Origin: Bacteroidia bacterium
GTDB taxonomy: Bacteria; Bacteroidota; Bacteroidia; UBA4408
Length of the DNA stretch: 64,000 bases
Direction: 5' to 3'
NCBI GenBank assembly: GCA_020845635.1
Contig: JADLFI010000037.1
Coordinates: 154,853-218,852, forward strand
The notes below the pieces were generated by a model, which saw nothing but the letters and a program-made list of their open reading frames with translations, ran no database searches and was not told the DNA's origin. Positions 54,301 through 61,435 of this stretch are shown here, piece by piece. The position numbers and the translations under genes are program-made. Numbering within the stretch: the stretch's first letter is position 1; every line of letters begins with the position of its first letter.

Positions 54301-55434
54301 CCCTAAGGGAGTTCCTCCGCTAAGTATAACATTACTTACCGATGCACAATACTCAGCCGTTGGCGGAATACTCACAGTTGGTAAATCATTCACTGTAATA
54401 GTTTCTTGTATAGTGGTGGTGCATCCTGTGCTGCCATCGGAATAACTGTAACTAACATTTATAGGGTTAGTATTATTTGCTGTGATTACAAAAGGACTGC
54501 TGCTTCCATTTACTAAAAGGGTACCTCCAACAGGAGAAAATCCCAAGTTGATAGTTTCGCCTAAACAAACCGAAGAAGGTAAATTGTATGACACTATTGG
54601 TGGCAAGTTTACAAAAATATATCGGGTTGCAGAAGAAGAACATCCATTGGCGTCAGTATAAGAATAAATAATCTCGTGATTTCCTGCTCCTTCGGCAGCG
54701 GGGTCAAATACAGTAGCGGCTACTCCATCTATAAAATAATTTCCTCCCGCAGGACTTCCTCCTGAGAGAGTAATAGGGGCATCATTCAAACAAACCGGAG
54801 CAAAAGCAGATAAAGTTACTGAAGGAGCAGAGTTGACAGCTATTGTGGTAACGGCTGATGATATACATCCGTTAGGTGCTGTATAGGTGTATGTTAAGGT
54901 AAAATTACCTACACCTGCTAAAGTCGGATAAAAACTATTGCCAAATACGCCCTGTCCACTATAAACCCCTATTCCTCCTGCAGGGCTTCCGCTACCTCCA
55001 TTAAGTATCAATGCAGGGTCATAGCTGCAAACACCCCCTATGGCTGCAAAACTAACCACCGGTAACGATTTAATTTCAATATCAGCTCCATTATCATTTC
55101 CTATTACAACCGGATTGGTTGAAATTACCCTAATACGATAGTTATTGCCGGCAGGGGTTAACAAAGGAATTGTAGCACTAATATTTCCGGAAGTTACTCC
55201 TGCAATAGAACCAATATTAACAGGTGTGGCAAAACTTCCCAAATTATCACTCAGCTCAACTATAAAACTATTACCGGCATTAAAAGTGCCATTAACAGAA
55301 TATGATACCGTAATGCTTGTGTTCTCGCATATAGAATTACTCCCCAAAGGCAAGGTGTTAATGGTTTGTCCAAATATTTCGGGGGAAATAAGAAACCCCA
55401 TCAGAAATAAACCAAGATTTATTATTTTTTTCAT
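51334..55434 (-). CDS. Large T9SS type A cargo protein with eight Ig-like repeats and a PKD domain
   Basis: A 1366-residue secreted protein. The signal peptide ends EIFGQ. Residues 30-124 form a first domain. About residues 125-710 hold eight repeats of about 70 residues, each with a VC-type cysteine near the start and an NGC-type cysteine near the end, and with SGGSPAGG and GAGTHEI-like loops. Then come an Ig-like domain, a PKD domain (FTWNFGDGVTQFNNAQNFSHTYYNN), further Ig-like and fibronectin-like parts, and a type A sorting tail (IPNPNNGRFVL to KMIINR). The likely role is adhesion or matrix structure at the cell surface. A small secreted protein gene lies 41 bases upstream and may be co-transcribed. 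Confidence 0.86.
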   Translation of the reverse strand: MKKIINLGLFLMGFLISPEIFGQTINTLPLGSNSICENTSITVSYSVNGTFNAGNSFIVELSDNLGSFATPVNIGSIAGVTSGNISATIPLLTPAGNNYRIRVISTNPVVIGNDNGADIEIKSLPVVSFAAIGGVCSYDPALILNGGSGSPAGGIGVYSGQGVFGNSFYPTLAGVGNFTLTYTYTAPNGCISSAVTTIAVNSAPSVTLSAFAPVCLNDAPITLSGGSPAGGNYFIDGVAATVFDPAAEGAGNHEIIYSYTDANGCSSSATRYIFVNLPPIVSYNLPSSVCLGETINLGFSPVGGTLLVNGSSSPFVITANNTNPINVSYSYSDGSTGCTTTIQETITVNDLPTVSIPPTAEYCASVSNVILSGGTPLGGYYMGVGVINDSIFYPSLISGSSTTVQYYYTDINGCTNSASQTISLTPAPVVSMNIPSTACIDGGLVTLTGSPAGGTFSGQGVSGNNFNPAVAGPGTYSIIYSYTDANGCSASISQNITVTSGGIPLVQPLSPLCVNSAPINFAYSPVGGIFSGPGVLGNTFNPALAGAGTHEIVYTVTFSNGCVGYDTIQVTVNALPTVSFTAPPNSCINGTSVTLNSGLPSGGIYSGNGVSGNTFSPVAAGAGIHVLTYTYSDNNGCTNNVTDSIEVFALPTVSLDTFQTVCNGSQIFNLSGGLPLGGTYSGTGVTGNNQFDPTVSGAGIFQISYVYSDANNCSNTAVQNLEVVELSVNAGTNQTISCGNAAQLGATVNYSGINNITYTWSPAQGLNNTTIANPIAAPGVTTSYTVTASDGVCSGTNTVQVIYNPVNFGISFTANPISFNQLPPYVVNFTNPYASSGQYNFTWNFGDGVTQFNNAQNFSHTYYNNGVYDVILIAQDIATGCVDTIPASFSINISGSNCQTTATINEQGPIIGCNGAPVLLTTQIIQGASYQWYFNGTVIGGANNPSYNCFYNGSQLSYSGYYSVLVTDPANNCVSMSNVVEVIFNQPPAPPVITIVDPFDPCTPNNTATLQANAGYASYAWQRLIDTTIIGTQQSLVISQTGIYNVIVSDANGCTSSAFLPIANFGPDPSAICFVSVDIPTQHNFIYWTNPVTVTQLESFLLLRKSDIQFGFDTIAIIPYNPTAAYYSFEDLDSISISTWGNVNDPVNPAAHYYTYGLALRDVCGGTSIPNLFHTTINLKVNTANNGQTFDLSWNAYGGLPFGIFELHKRTTANPDIIFDNVSSNIFSYTDVNTAPDTVLAYWIRVPLDNACDTTRASNVKTNSNVILRDNLVVQGMDNIKNNDLKFFDIIPNPNNGRFVLSVNRSVNRPVSVKILSVTGTEVWNTTLIGGKEKLHVEIPHLNQGVYMVQVNDDGNLHYKKMIINR
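53300..55062 (-). repeat. Eight-unit tandem repeat region inside the large T9SS gene
   Basis: This DNA encodes eight consecutive Ig-like units of about 70 codons. They share SxxGG...YSG.GV.GN.F.P..AG.G....Y.Y.D.NGC but differ enough that the DNA repeats are imperfect. Limits are approximate. The paired cysteines per unit suggest one disulfide each. Confidence 0.65.
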
Positions 55435-55475
55435 ATATATAGATTTTATATTTACAACTATTAATTTTTTTATTG

Positions 55476-55937
55476 TTACTTTATTATTTTGTCTTCCTGA
55501 AATTGATTAATACCTTGCGGTACGTATGCTACAGGCTTTTGTATTTTTTGCATGCCTTGTGCCAATTCAAGGTCCTTTTCCCATATTAACTCAGCGCTAT
55601 AAATGTATCTTTTATGAGCAGTTAACATCATACTTCCTTCTCCAATAAAATTGTTGCTACAAGTTGTAGCATTGTAATTACTGTAACAATGAGGTAATAT
55701 TGGATGATTTTTATATGTTGTTCTGCCTGTCATTTCACTATTATCCAAATTTGCAACAACAGTACTTCCTTGGTGTGCCACAGACTCGCTTGCCAAAATT
55801 TGGCTGTTGGTGTTGGTGGTTGGGTTGGCAAGCAGAGCAGATTTATAATTGGCATGACGAGAGCTAAAATTTTGGGCGTTTACTATCTGAAAACAAATAA
55901 AAGAGACTAAACTAAGTACAAAACTTTTTTGAATCAT
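55476..55937 (-). CDS. Small secreted protein, function unknown
   Basis: A 153-residue protein with a signal peptide ending IVNAQ. The mature part is rich in Asn, Ser and Thr, contains two cysteines (PHCYSNYNATTC), and has no sorting tail. I do not recognise the family. The ATG at 55937 is chosen because it directly precedes the signal peptide; an in-frame start at 56012 would add 25 residues ahead of it. It is upstream of the large Ig-repeat gene on the same strand and may be its partner. A promoter with good spacing lies about 200 bases upstream. Confidence 0.65.
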   Translation of the reverse strand: MIQKSFVLSLVSFICFQIVNAQNFSSRHANYKSALLANPTTNTNSQILASESVAHQGSTVVANLDNSEMTGRTTYKNHPILPHCYSNYNATTCSNNFIGEGSMMLTAHKRYIYSAELIWEKDLELAQGMQKIQKPVAYVPQGINQFQEDKIIK

Positions 55938-56143
55938 TGAGAGCCAGGCTTTATTAGTTCTCAAAAATTTAAAATAAAAGATATTGCTATGGACTTTATA
56001 TGCTAATCTCATTAATACTTATTTCTTATTCATTGTGATAAACCAATTTTTATCTCTTTCTTAATTAATTTCTTATTATAAAATAACTTCATTTATCCCC
56101 AAACAAAAAACTATTCGGTGGTTAAATTGCTGCCTTTATCGTG

Positions 56144-56174
56144 CAAATATATTAAATTGTGCGTAGCTTTCAAA
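56144..56174 (-). promoter_or_regulatory. Promoter upstream of the secreted-protein and Ig-repeat genes
   Basis: The minus strand reads TTTG (56174-56171), then 19 bases, then TATATTTG (56151-56144), an exact match to the Bacteroidota pattern. It implies a leader of about 200 bases before the ATG at 55937. Confidence 0.55.
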
Positions 56175-56695
56175 TTATTATTATAAAATTAGAAGGTCTT
56201 TATGATAACAATAAATGTTTGTTTTCCTATTTGTTCGCCCTTATTTAATATAATGTAATATTCAAAAAAGTGGAATTTCAGAAGAATATTATATAAACAA
56301 TTTACCCTATTTTTGAGTAGCTGTCATGTTAGCTGGTAAATTGAGCTTAGGTTATAAACTTACAAATCCTGCAACTTTTCCACCATTTTTGACGGTTTAT
56401 TTTTCTTTGAAATAAGATTGATTGCTTGTTGTACAAACTAATACTATTACCTAGGCATAAATATAGAAAACCTATCCCTGTCAATTATTAGCGTAAACTG
56501 ATGTTCCAATGGCATTACACATTGCTCAAAATAAACCTGTTGGTTCTCATGAGTTTTGGAATAATGGATACAGAACTTTCGTTTAGAAATATTTATCTTT
56601 ATTGAGCTTAATCCTGCAACTGTGTTCTGAATGCCGCTATATTGCTTCAATATCTCACAAAAAAAACAATATATAATGCAGCAAAACCTGTGAGA
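56175..56695. other. Gene-poor region downstream of typA
   Basis: About 500 AT-rich bases with no gene I can support. A 67-codon open frame on the minus strand (56447-56650) lacks a promoter element, signal peptide and family resemblance. No clear hairpin terminator for typA was found. Confidence 0.4.
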
Positions 56696-58504
56696 TTAGG
56701 CGATTACTTTTTTGCTAACGCGCTTACGTTCGTTTTCGTCTAAAATAATTTTACGCATTCTAATACTCTTTGGAGTTAATTCCACATACTCATCTTCCTG
56801 AATATATTCCATTGCTTCCTCTAAAGAGAATTTAACAGCAGGAGCTATTTTCATTTTTTCGTCTGACCCCGAAGCACGCATATTAGTAAGCTTTTTTGTT
56901 TTGGTAACATTAATCGCTAAATCGTCAGGACGTGTATGTTCGCCAATTACCTGCCCGGCATAAATCTCTTCCCCGGGATTCACAAAGAAAAAGCCTCTGT
57001 CTTGTAACTTATCAATGCTATATGCAATAGCAGTGCCTGTTTCCATGCTAATCAACGATCCTGAAATACGTCCGGCAATTTCTCCCTTCCAAGGTTCAAA
57101 TCCTTTTAAACGATGATTCATCACAGCCTCTCCGGCAGTTACGGTTAGTACTTTATTACGCAACCCAATAATACCACGCGAAGGAATGGTAAATTCTAAA
57201 TGAATCATATCGCCTTTAGGTTCCATAATTTCCATATCGCCTTTTCGCTGACTAACCAACTCAATAACTTTTCCTGAAACCGATTCAGGAACATCTACAG
57301 TTAAGGTTTCTACCGGTTCGCATTTTACACCATCTATTTCTTTAATAATAACCTGCGGTTGTCCTACTTGTAACTCATATCCTTCTCTGCGCATAGTTTC
57401 TATCAATATACTCAAGTGCAATATCCCTCTTCCATATACCAGAAATGAATCGGCACTTTCTGTTTCTTCAACTCGTAAAGCTAAGTTTTTCTCTGTTTCT
57501 TTAAATAATCTCTCGCGTACATGTCTTGAAGTTAAAAATTTTCCTTCTTTCCCAAAAAATGGCGAGTTATTTATAGTAAACAACATACTCATAGTTGGCT
57601 CGTCAATACTTATAGGCTTTAAGCCTTCAGGATTTTCAAAATCAGCCACAGTATCTCCAATTTCAAAACCTTCAATTCCGGTAATCGCACATAAATCTCC
57701 ACTTTTAACCTCCGAAACTTTAGTTTTTCCCAGACCTTCAAAAACAAATAATTCTTTTACTCTTGATTTTAGTACTTTACCATCTGCTTTTACTAATGAA
57801 ACCGGCATGTTCTCGCGCACTACCCCGCGTGATACACGCCCAACGGCTATACGACCTACAAAGCTGCTATAATCCAAAGAGGTAATTTGCATCTGCAAAG
57901 TTCCTTCATTATAAGGCGCTGCAGGAATATTTTCAACTATACAATCTAATAAAGGAACCAAATCGTTTGTTGGTTTGGTATAATCTGTGCTCATCCAACC
58001 ATTTTTTCCGCTTCCGTATAGGGTCGGAAAATTAAGTTGCTCTTCGGTGGCCGACAAATTAAAGAATAAGTCGAAAATTTCATCATGTACTTCATCAGGG
58101 CGACAGTTAGGCTTATCAACCTTATTGACTACCAAAACTGCTTTCAATCCTAATTGCAGTGCCTTCTGTAACACAAAGCGTGTTTGTGGCATGGCTCCTT
58201 CAAAAGCATCAACAAGCAACAACACGCCATCGGCCATATTCAATACTCGTTCTACCTCACCACCAAAATCACTGTGTCCAGGAGTATCAATAATATTTAT
58301 TTTAACATCGCCATACTTTATTGCTACATTTTTTGCCAAAATGGTTATCCCTCTTTCTCGTTCCAAATCGTTGTTGTCGAGTATTAACTCCCGTGATTCC
58401 TGATTGTCGCGAAACAGCTTACTTTGGAGTAACATTTTATCTACTAATGTGGTTTTCCCGTGGTCAACGTGTGCTATAATAGCTATGTTTCTTATTGATT
58501 GCAT
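56696..58504 (-). CDS. typA: Ribosome-associated translational GTPase TypA/BipA
   Basis: A 602-residue GTPase of the elongation factor family. The P-loop is AHVDHGKTTLVDKML, switch II DTPGHSDFGGEVERVL and the G4 motif NKVDK. After the EF-G-like domains comes the TypA-specific C-terminal region (RGIIGLRNKVLTVTAGEAVMNH) ending in a basic tail. It acts on the ribosome under cold or stress and in ribosome assembly. The ATG at 58504 (MQSIRNIA) is the family start; an in-frame upstream TTG/ATG extension is rejected. A fragment of its 5' end is duplicated at 60587-60720. Confidence 0.96.
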   Translation of the reverse strand: MQSIRNIAIIAHVDHGKTTLVDKMLLQSKLFRDNQESRELILDNNDLERERGITILAKNVAIKYGDVKINIIDTPGHSDFGGEVERVLNMADGVLLLVDAFEGAMPQTRFVLQKALQLGLKAVLVVNKVDKPNCRPDEVHDEIFDLFFNLSATEEQLNFPTLYGSGKNGWMSTDYTKPTNDLVPLLDCIVENIPAAPYNEGTLQMQITSLDYSSFVGRIAVGRVSRGVVRENMPVSLVKADGKVLKSRVKELFVFEGLGKTKVSEVKSGDLCAITGIEGFEIGDTVADFENPEGLKPISIDEPTMSMLFTINNSPFFGKEGKFLTSRHVRERLFKETEKNLALRVEETESADSFLVYGRGILHLSILIETMRREGYELQVGQPQVIIKEIDGVKCEPVETLTVDVPESVSGKVIELVSQRKGDMEIMEPKGDMIHLEFTIPSRGIIGLRNKVLTVTAGEAVMNHRLKGFEPWKGEIAGRISGSLISMETGTAIAYSIDKLQDRGFFFVNPGEEIYAGQVIGEHTRPDDLAINVTKTKKLTNMRASGSDEKMKIAPAVKFSLEEAMEYIQEDEYVELTPKSIRMRKIILDENERKRVSKKVIA

Positions 58505-58946
58505 GAAAGGTTTTTTTTCTAAAAAGGGTGCAAAGTTACGAATTTTATATTTTATTTTTAATTTAAACAAATAAAAAATAGTTAGCTATTTATTTGGATG
58601 TGGTAGTTTTACTTCCTTTACGTCAAATAAATATACTTACTCATACAAAAAAATACTCCTTTTTCCTGTTTATTCCGACTCAAACTCCCTCATGGGAAGC
58701 AGCTTCTGGTGCAGGTGGTATATTTTCTGAGGAAGGAACAGCTATTGCTGCTAATACCTGCCCGGGTAATAACTTCTTTTATCTGTTATGCCCTCTACCA
58801 AACTAAGCATTTATTTCCATTAATAGCAAATCAAAAACTTTATTAAATATGTGCGAGATGAGTAAAGAAATAACTATAAATGGCGTGTAGCGAGAGAAAA
58901 ACAAAAGGAAAATTCTTTAAGGAACTTTTTGAGTAGGTTTTGCCTA
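58383..58946 (+). repeat. Imperfect direct repeat, copy A (typA 5' end plus upstream DNA)
   Basis: This segment holds the first 41 codons of typA, its promoter and about 440 bases beyond. A similar segment in the same orientation lies at 60587-60956. The two agree closely by eye over long runs, for example ATATTTTCTGAGGAAGG and AAATATGTGCGAGATGAG. Copy A has 181 bases (58533-58713) that copy B lacks. Confidence 0.8.
58531..58538 (-). promoter_or_regulatory. -7 promoter element for typA
   Basis: The minus strand reads TAACTTTG, an exact TAnnTTTG match, 26 bases before the typA ATG. It is missing from the decayed copy at 60587-60956 because the deletion there begins within this element. Confidence 0.5.
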
Positions 58947-59186
58947 CACATCTTATCTCAAAAATTCATGAAAATCCGTCATTTCGGAACATTATCCGAG
59001 AAGTTAAAGCCAATACGTAGTAAGACTCAGTTTGCACAGGGAATAATAATAATGCCAAACACGTAAAAGAAAATATGGAAAGAGATAGCTAAAACAAAAT
59101 TGAAAGTTGGGGTGAATATTTGCCCCCATTGCAACACAGGAAAAATGACAAGAGTGTTTAGTTTTAAAGTAATACAACTCCGGTAA
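58866..59186 (+). pseudogene. Remnant of an IS91-type transposase, C-terminal part
   Basis: In one frame this reads NFLSRFCLHIL, then KFMKIRHFGTLSEKLKPIR, a stop, then WKEIAKTKLKVGVNICPHC and NTGKMTRVFSF. This is the order of the C-terminal region of IS91-family (HUH) transposases: EFxxRFxxHxLPxGFxKIRHxG followed by a Cys-x2-Cys segment. The catalytic HUH region is absent and a stop interrupts the frame at about 59064, so it is dead. Part of it (up to RFCL) also occurs in copy B at 60883-60956. Family assignment is from motif memory, without a search. Confidence 0.6.
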
Positions 59187-59486
59187 TTTTGTAAGCTATT
59201 CAACCTCAAAAAAGTTGAAAGAAAAATATAAAATATTCCAGTGTTTACTTGCAATTGGCAAACAGGCATTGTATTAAACAAATACCAAAAAATTAAAAAC
59301 AAACATAACAACAAGGCAAATTCAATAAAACGCACCCTCAAGATGTTCTATAAGTTCAGCGGCTTATTGTTTAAAAGCAGTCTGATTTTTAATATATTCC
59401 TGCAACAGGACTTTCGAAGTACAAATTAATCACAAAAAGCGTGTTTAAAATTGTTTGAAAGAAACAAAAGTAGCGAAGCAGTTTTT
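59187..59486. other. Gene-free stretch before the lipoprotein gene
   Basis: About 300 AT-rich bases after the transposase remnant. Open frames here are short and resemble no family. No terminator hairpin for the convergent lipoprotein gene was recognised. Confidence 0.4.
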
Positions 59487-60278
59487 TTACTCTTCAATAG
59501 AAATTTTTAGAATATCTTTCACTGAATTTAGCGGGATTTCAAGCCTAATTTGTCCCACTGCATAGGCTGCAACCTCATATTGATTATATAAAAATACTAA
59601 TTTTTCCTTATCGAAATAAAAATTGTTGTTAAGCTTAAATTGATTGTTGGCAAACCAAAAACCTTCTACTTCTAAATTTTGTTTTGGCGATATTTCAAAA
59701 AGCTTGCGAAACACCACCTCCATTCTTTTTTCTAATTCGGGGACATTGGAGCAAATATCTTGCAAGTTCAATACTTTTTTTGAGTTCAAATCAATAGTAT
59801 AAAAGCTTTGAACCGAATTGCCATGTGCACCACCAGTATAACTATACTGTGAAAAATCGGCAATTAAATAGTTGGTAAAAACGGTATCATATTGCAATGT
59901 AACATCCCATTCCCACGCAAAAAAATTCATTGTATCGCTTTTATCAAGCATCTGGTACTCGTAAAGGAAAGAATCTACCACATAATCCATTGCTTTATAA
60001 TCCAACGGGACTTTTATATTCGTACCTAAAAAAGAATTGGTAATTGAATCAGTTAACGTTTTAATAGGTGATTCTAATGAAGCAATGGTGTAATGCAGAA
60101 TAGCAATTGTAGTATCGTTTTTCCGATTCACATAAAAAGAAGTTAGTTGATTTTCATGCCACATTTGAGGTGTTGGGTGAGATATATAAAGTACTTCGTA
60201 GCTTTCTAAACCTGGTGTGTTGGTTGTTCTACAACCTACTATCAATGCAAGTAGAAAAATGAATATCAACTGTTTCAT
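59487..60278 (-). CDS. Lipoprotein with DUF4163/DUF3298-like region
   Basis: A 263-residue protein. The lipobox is at Cys16 (ALIVGC). The middle and end fit the DUF4163-DUF3298 (RsiV/PdaC C-terminal) pattern: YSYTGGAHGNSVQSFYTIDL, then LNLQDI, and a final YNQYEVAAYAVGQIRLEIPL. The family binds lysozyme in RsiV and otherwise has unknown function. It is flanked on both sides by decayed DNA and lies between the two copies of the typA-derived repeat, yet its own frame is intact. No clear promoter was seen. Confidence 0.78.
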   Translation of the reverse strand: MKQLIFIFLLALIVGCRTTNTPGLESYEVLYISHPTPQMWHENQLTSFYVNRKNDTTIAILHYTIASLESPIKTLTDSITNSFLGTNIKVPLDYKAMDYVVDSFLYEYQMLDKSDTMNFFAWEWDVTLQYDTVFTNYLIADFSQYSYTGGAHGNSVQSFYTIDLNSKKVLNLQDICSNVPELEKRMEVVFRKLFEISPKQNLEVEGFWFANNQFKLNNNFYFDKEKLVFLYNQYEVAAYAVGQIRLEIPLNSVKDILKISIEE

Positions 60279-60586
60279 ATATTCTTATTTTAATTTGTGT
60301 AACAAAGGCAACAAATCCTTTGCCGAAAAAAGCTTTATCCTTTTTTATTAGGGTTTGCCAACAAAATTTCAAAGGATATCTCTTGCCTATATTCAGATTC
60401 CAACATCATTAGACGACAAATTGTTTATGACCGTAAATGTAAAGAATTTTTAAATGTAATAAAGGCAAATCATAACCACCATCTCACGTTGGGTTTCATT
60501 AGCTTTATGTTTGGTCAGATATTTCAACCCCCTCTTTTAATGAAGTTGGCCACAGAAGATGAAACAAAAACCCATAAACCGAAGAC
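60279..60586. other. Gene-free stretch between lipoprotein gene and repeat copy B
   Basis: About 310 bases with no supportable gene. It would hold the lipoprotein promoter; a TGCCTTTG (minus strand, near 60303-60310) is one mismatch from TAnnTTTG. Confidence 0.4.
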
Positions 60587-60956
60587 ATTAACCCCGTTTG
60601 ATGCGAAACAGCCTACTTAGGAGTTAAATATTATCTACTAATGGGTTTTCCCTAAGTATACCTATACTATAATAGCTTTGTTTCTTATTGGTTGGACAGA
60701 AAGTTTTTTCTAAAAAGGTGCAGGTGGAATATTTTCTGAGGAAGGGACAGATATTGCCGCTAATACCTGCCCGGATAATAGCTCCCTTTAACTGTTAAAC
60801 CCTCTACCCATCTAAGCATATATTTCCATTATAAGCAAATTTATAAGTTTATTAAATATGTGCGAGATGAGTTAAAGAAATAACTATAAATGGCGTGGAG
60901 GGAGAGAAAAATAAAAGGAAAACTCTTTAAGGAACTTTTTGAGTAGATTTTGTCTA
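60587..60956 (+). repeat. Imperfect direct repeat, copy B (decayed)
   Basis: A degenerate copy of 58383-58946 about 2.0-2.2 kb away. Its left part matches the start of typA on the minus strand (CAATAAGAAACAAAGCTATTAT region) but has lost the ATG and the P-loop and has stops. The right part matches copy A to within a few mismatches per 40 bases. The 181-base segment missing relative to copy A is bounded in A by GGTGCA at both ends, and copy B has one GGTGCA (60717-60722) at the join. Confidence 0.8.
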
Positions 60957-60965
60957 AGGTATTGA

Positions 60966-61265
60966 AGATTCTCCGGAGTTCTTATATCTTGTTCGTTTTG
61001 CTGTGATACCGAAAATTCAAAAGCTAATAATATTAATCTTATACCTAATCCGTTTACCGATATTATGTATTGATAATATATAGGCAAGCACGGTAATGGC
61101 ATAAATCACATAACAGACATTCTAGGAAACAACATTCAACAAGAAAAAATTGATGCCGAAATGCAACATGGAAAAATCGATTTAAGTAGCCTAGCTCCGG
61201 GAGTCTATGTAATACAACACAACAATTCCGGAATACTAACTACAAAAAAAATAATTAAACAATAA
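60966..61265 (+). pseudogene. Relic of a T9SS type A cargo gene (sorting tail only)
   Basis: One frame reads ENSKANNINLIPNPFTDIMY, two stops (61071-61076), and then INHITDILGNNIQQEKIDAE, IDLSSLAPGVYVIQ and TTKKIIKQ before a final stop at 61263-61265. This is the full layout of a T9SS type A sorting domain (PNP start, middle strands, GVYVIQ end, KKIIK). No start codon or upstream protein remains in frame: a stop lies at 60963. It is a dead 3' end of a secreted-protein gene. Confidence 0.75.
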
Positions 61266-61435
61266 GTGTATCCCCAATCTGTACCCATCAGATTTAAAAT
61301 TATACAACATTCATAACTATTCCCATAGAGGGAAGAGCTTTTATTCCATCTCCTTTTTGTAAGGTATTTTATTTGATTCTGTTTATTTATTATTGCTTTT
61401 TGTTTACTATTGTATATCAAATAATTCAAAAAGCT

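Noticed and set aside
53300..55062. CRISPR-like or satellite repeats
   Set aside because: The repetition is at protein level (Ig-like units of about 210 bases with diverged DNA), inside a coding frame; there are no short identical repeats with spacers. No CRISPR array was seen anywhere in the window.
56447..56650. Open frame of 67 codons on the minus strand downstream of typA
   Set aside because: No promoter, family or signal; kept only as part of the gene-poor region.
56013..56695. Small RNA such as tmRNA, 6S or SRP RNA in the gaps
   Set aside because: No conserved core sequence or long stem of these RNAs was recognised in this or the other long gaps (41788-42363, 60279-60586).
58594..58806. 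Open frame of 70 codons on the plus strand upstream of typA
   Set aside because: Most of it lies in the duplicated segment; the matching part of copy B does not keep the frame, so it is not under coding constraint.
59027..59341. Open frame of 104 codons on the minus strand
   Set aside because: It runs opposite to the transposase remnant, which has recognisable motifs on the plus strand; the minus frame resembles nothing.
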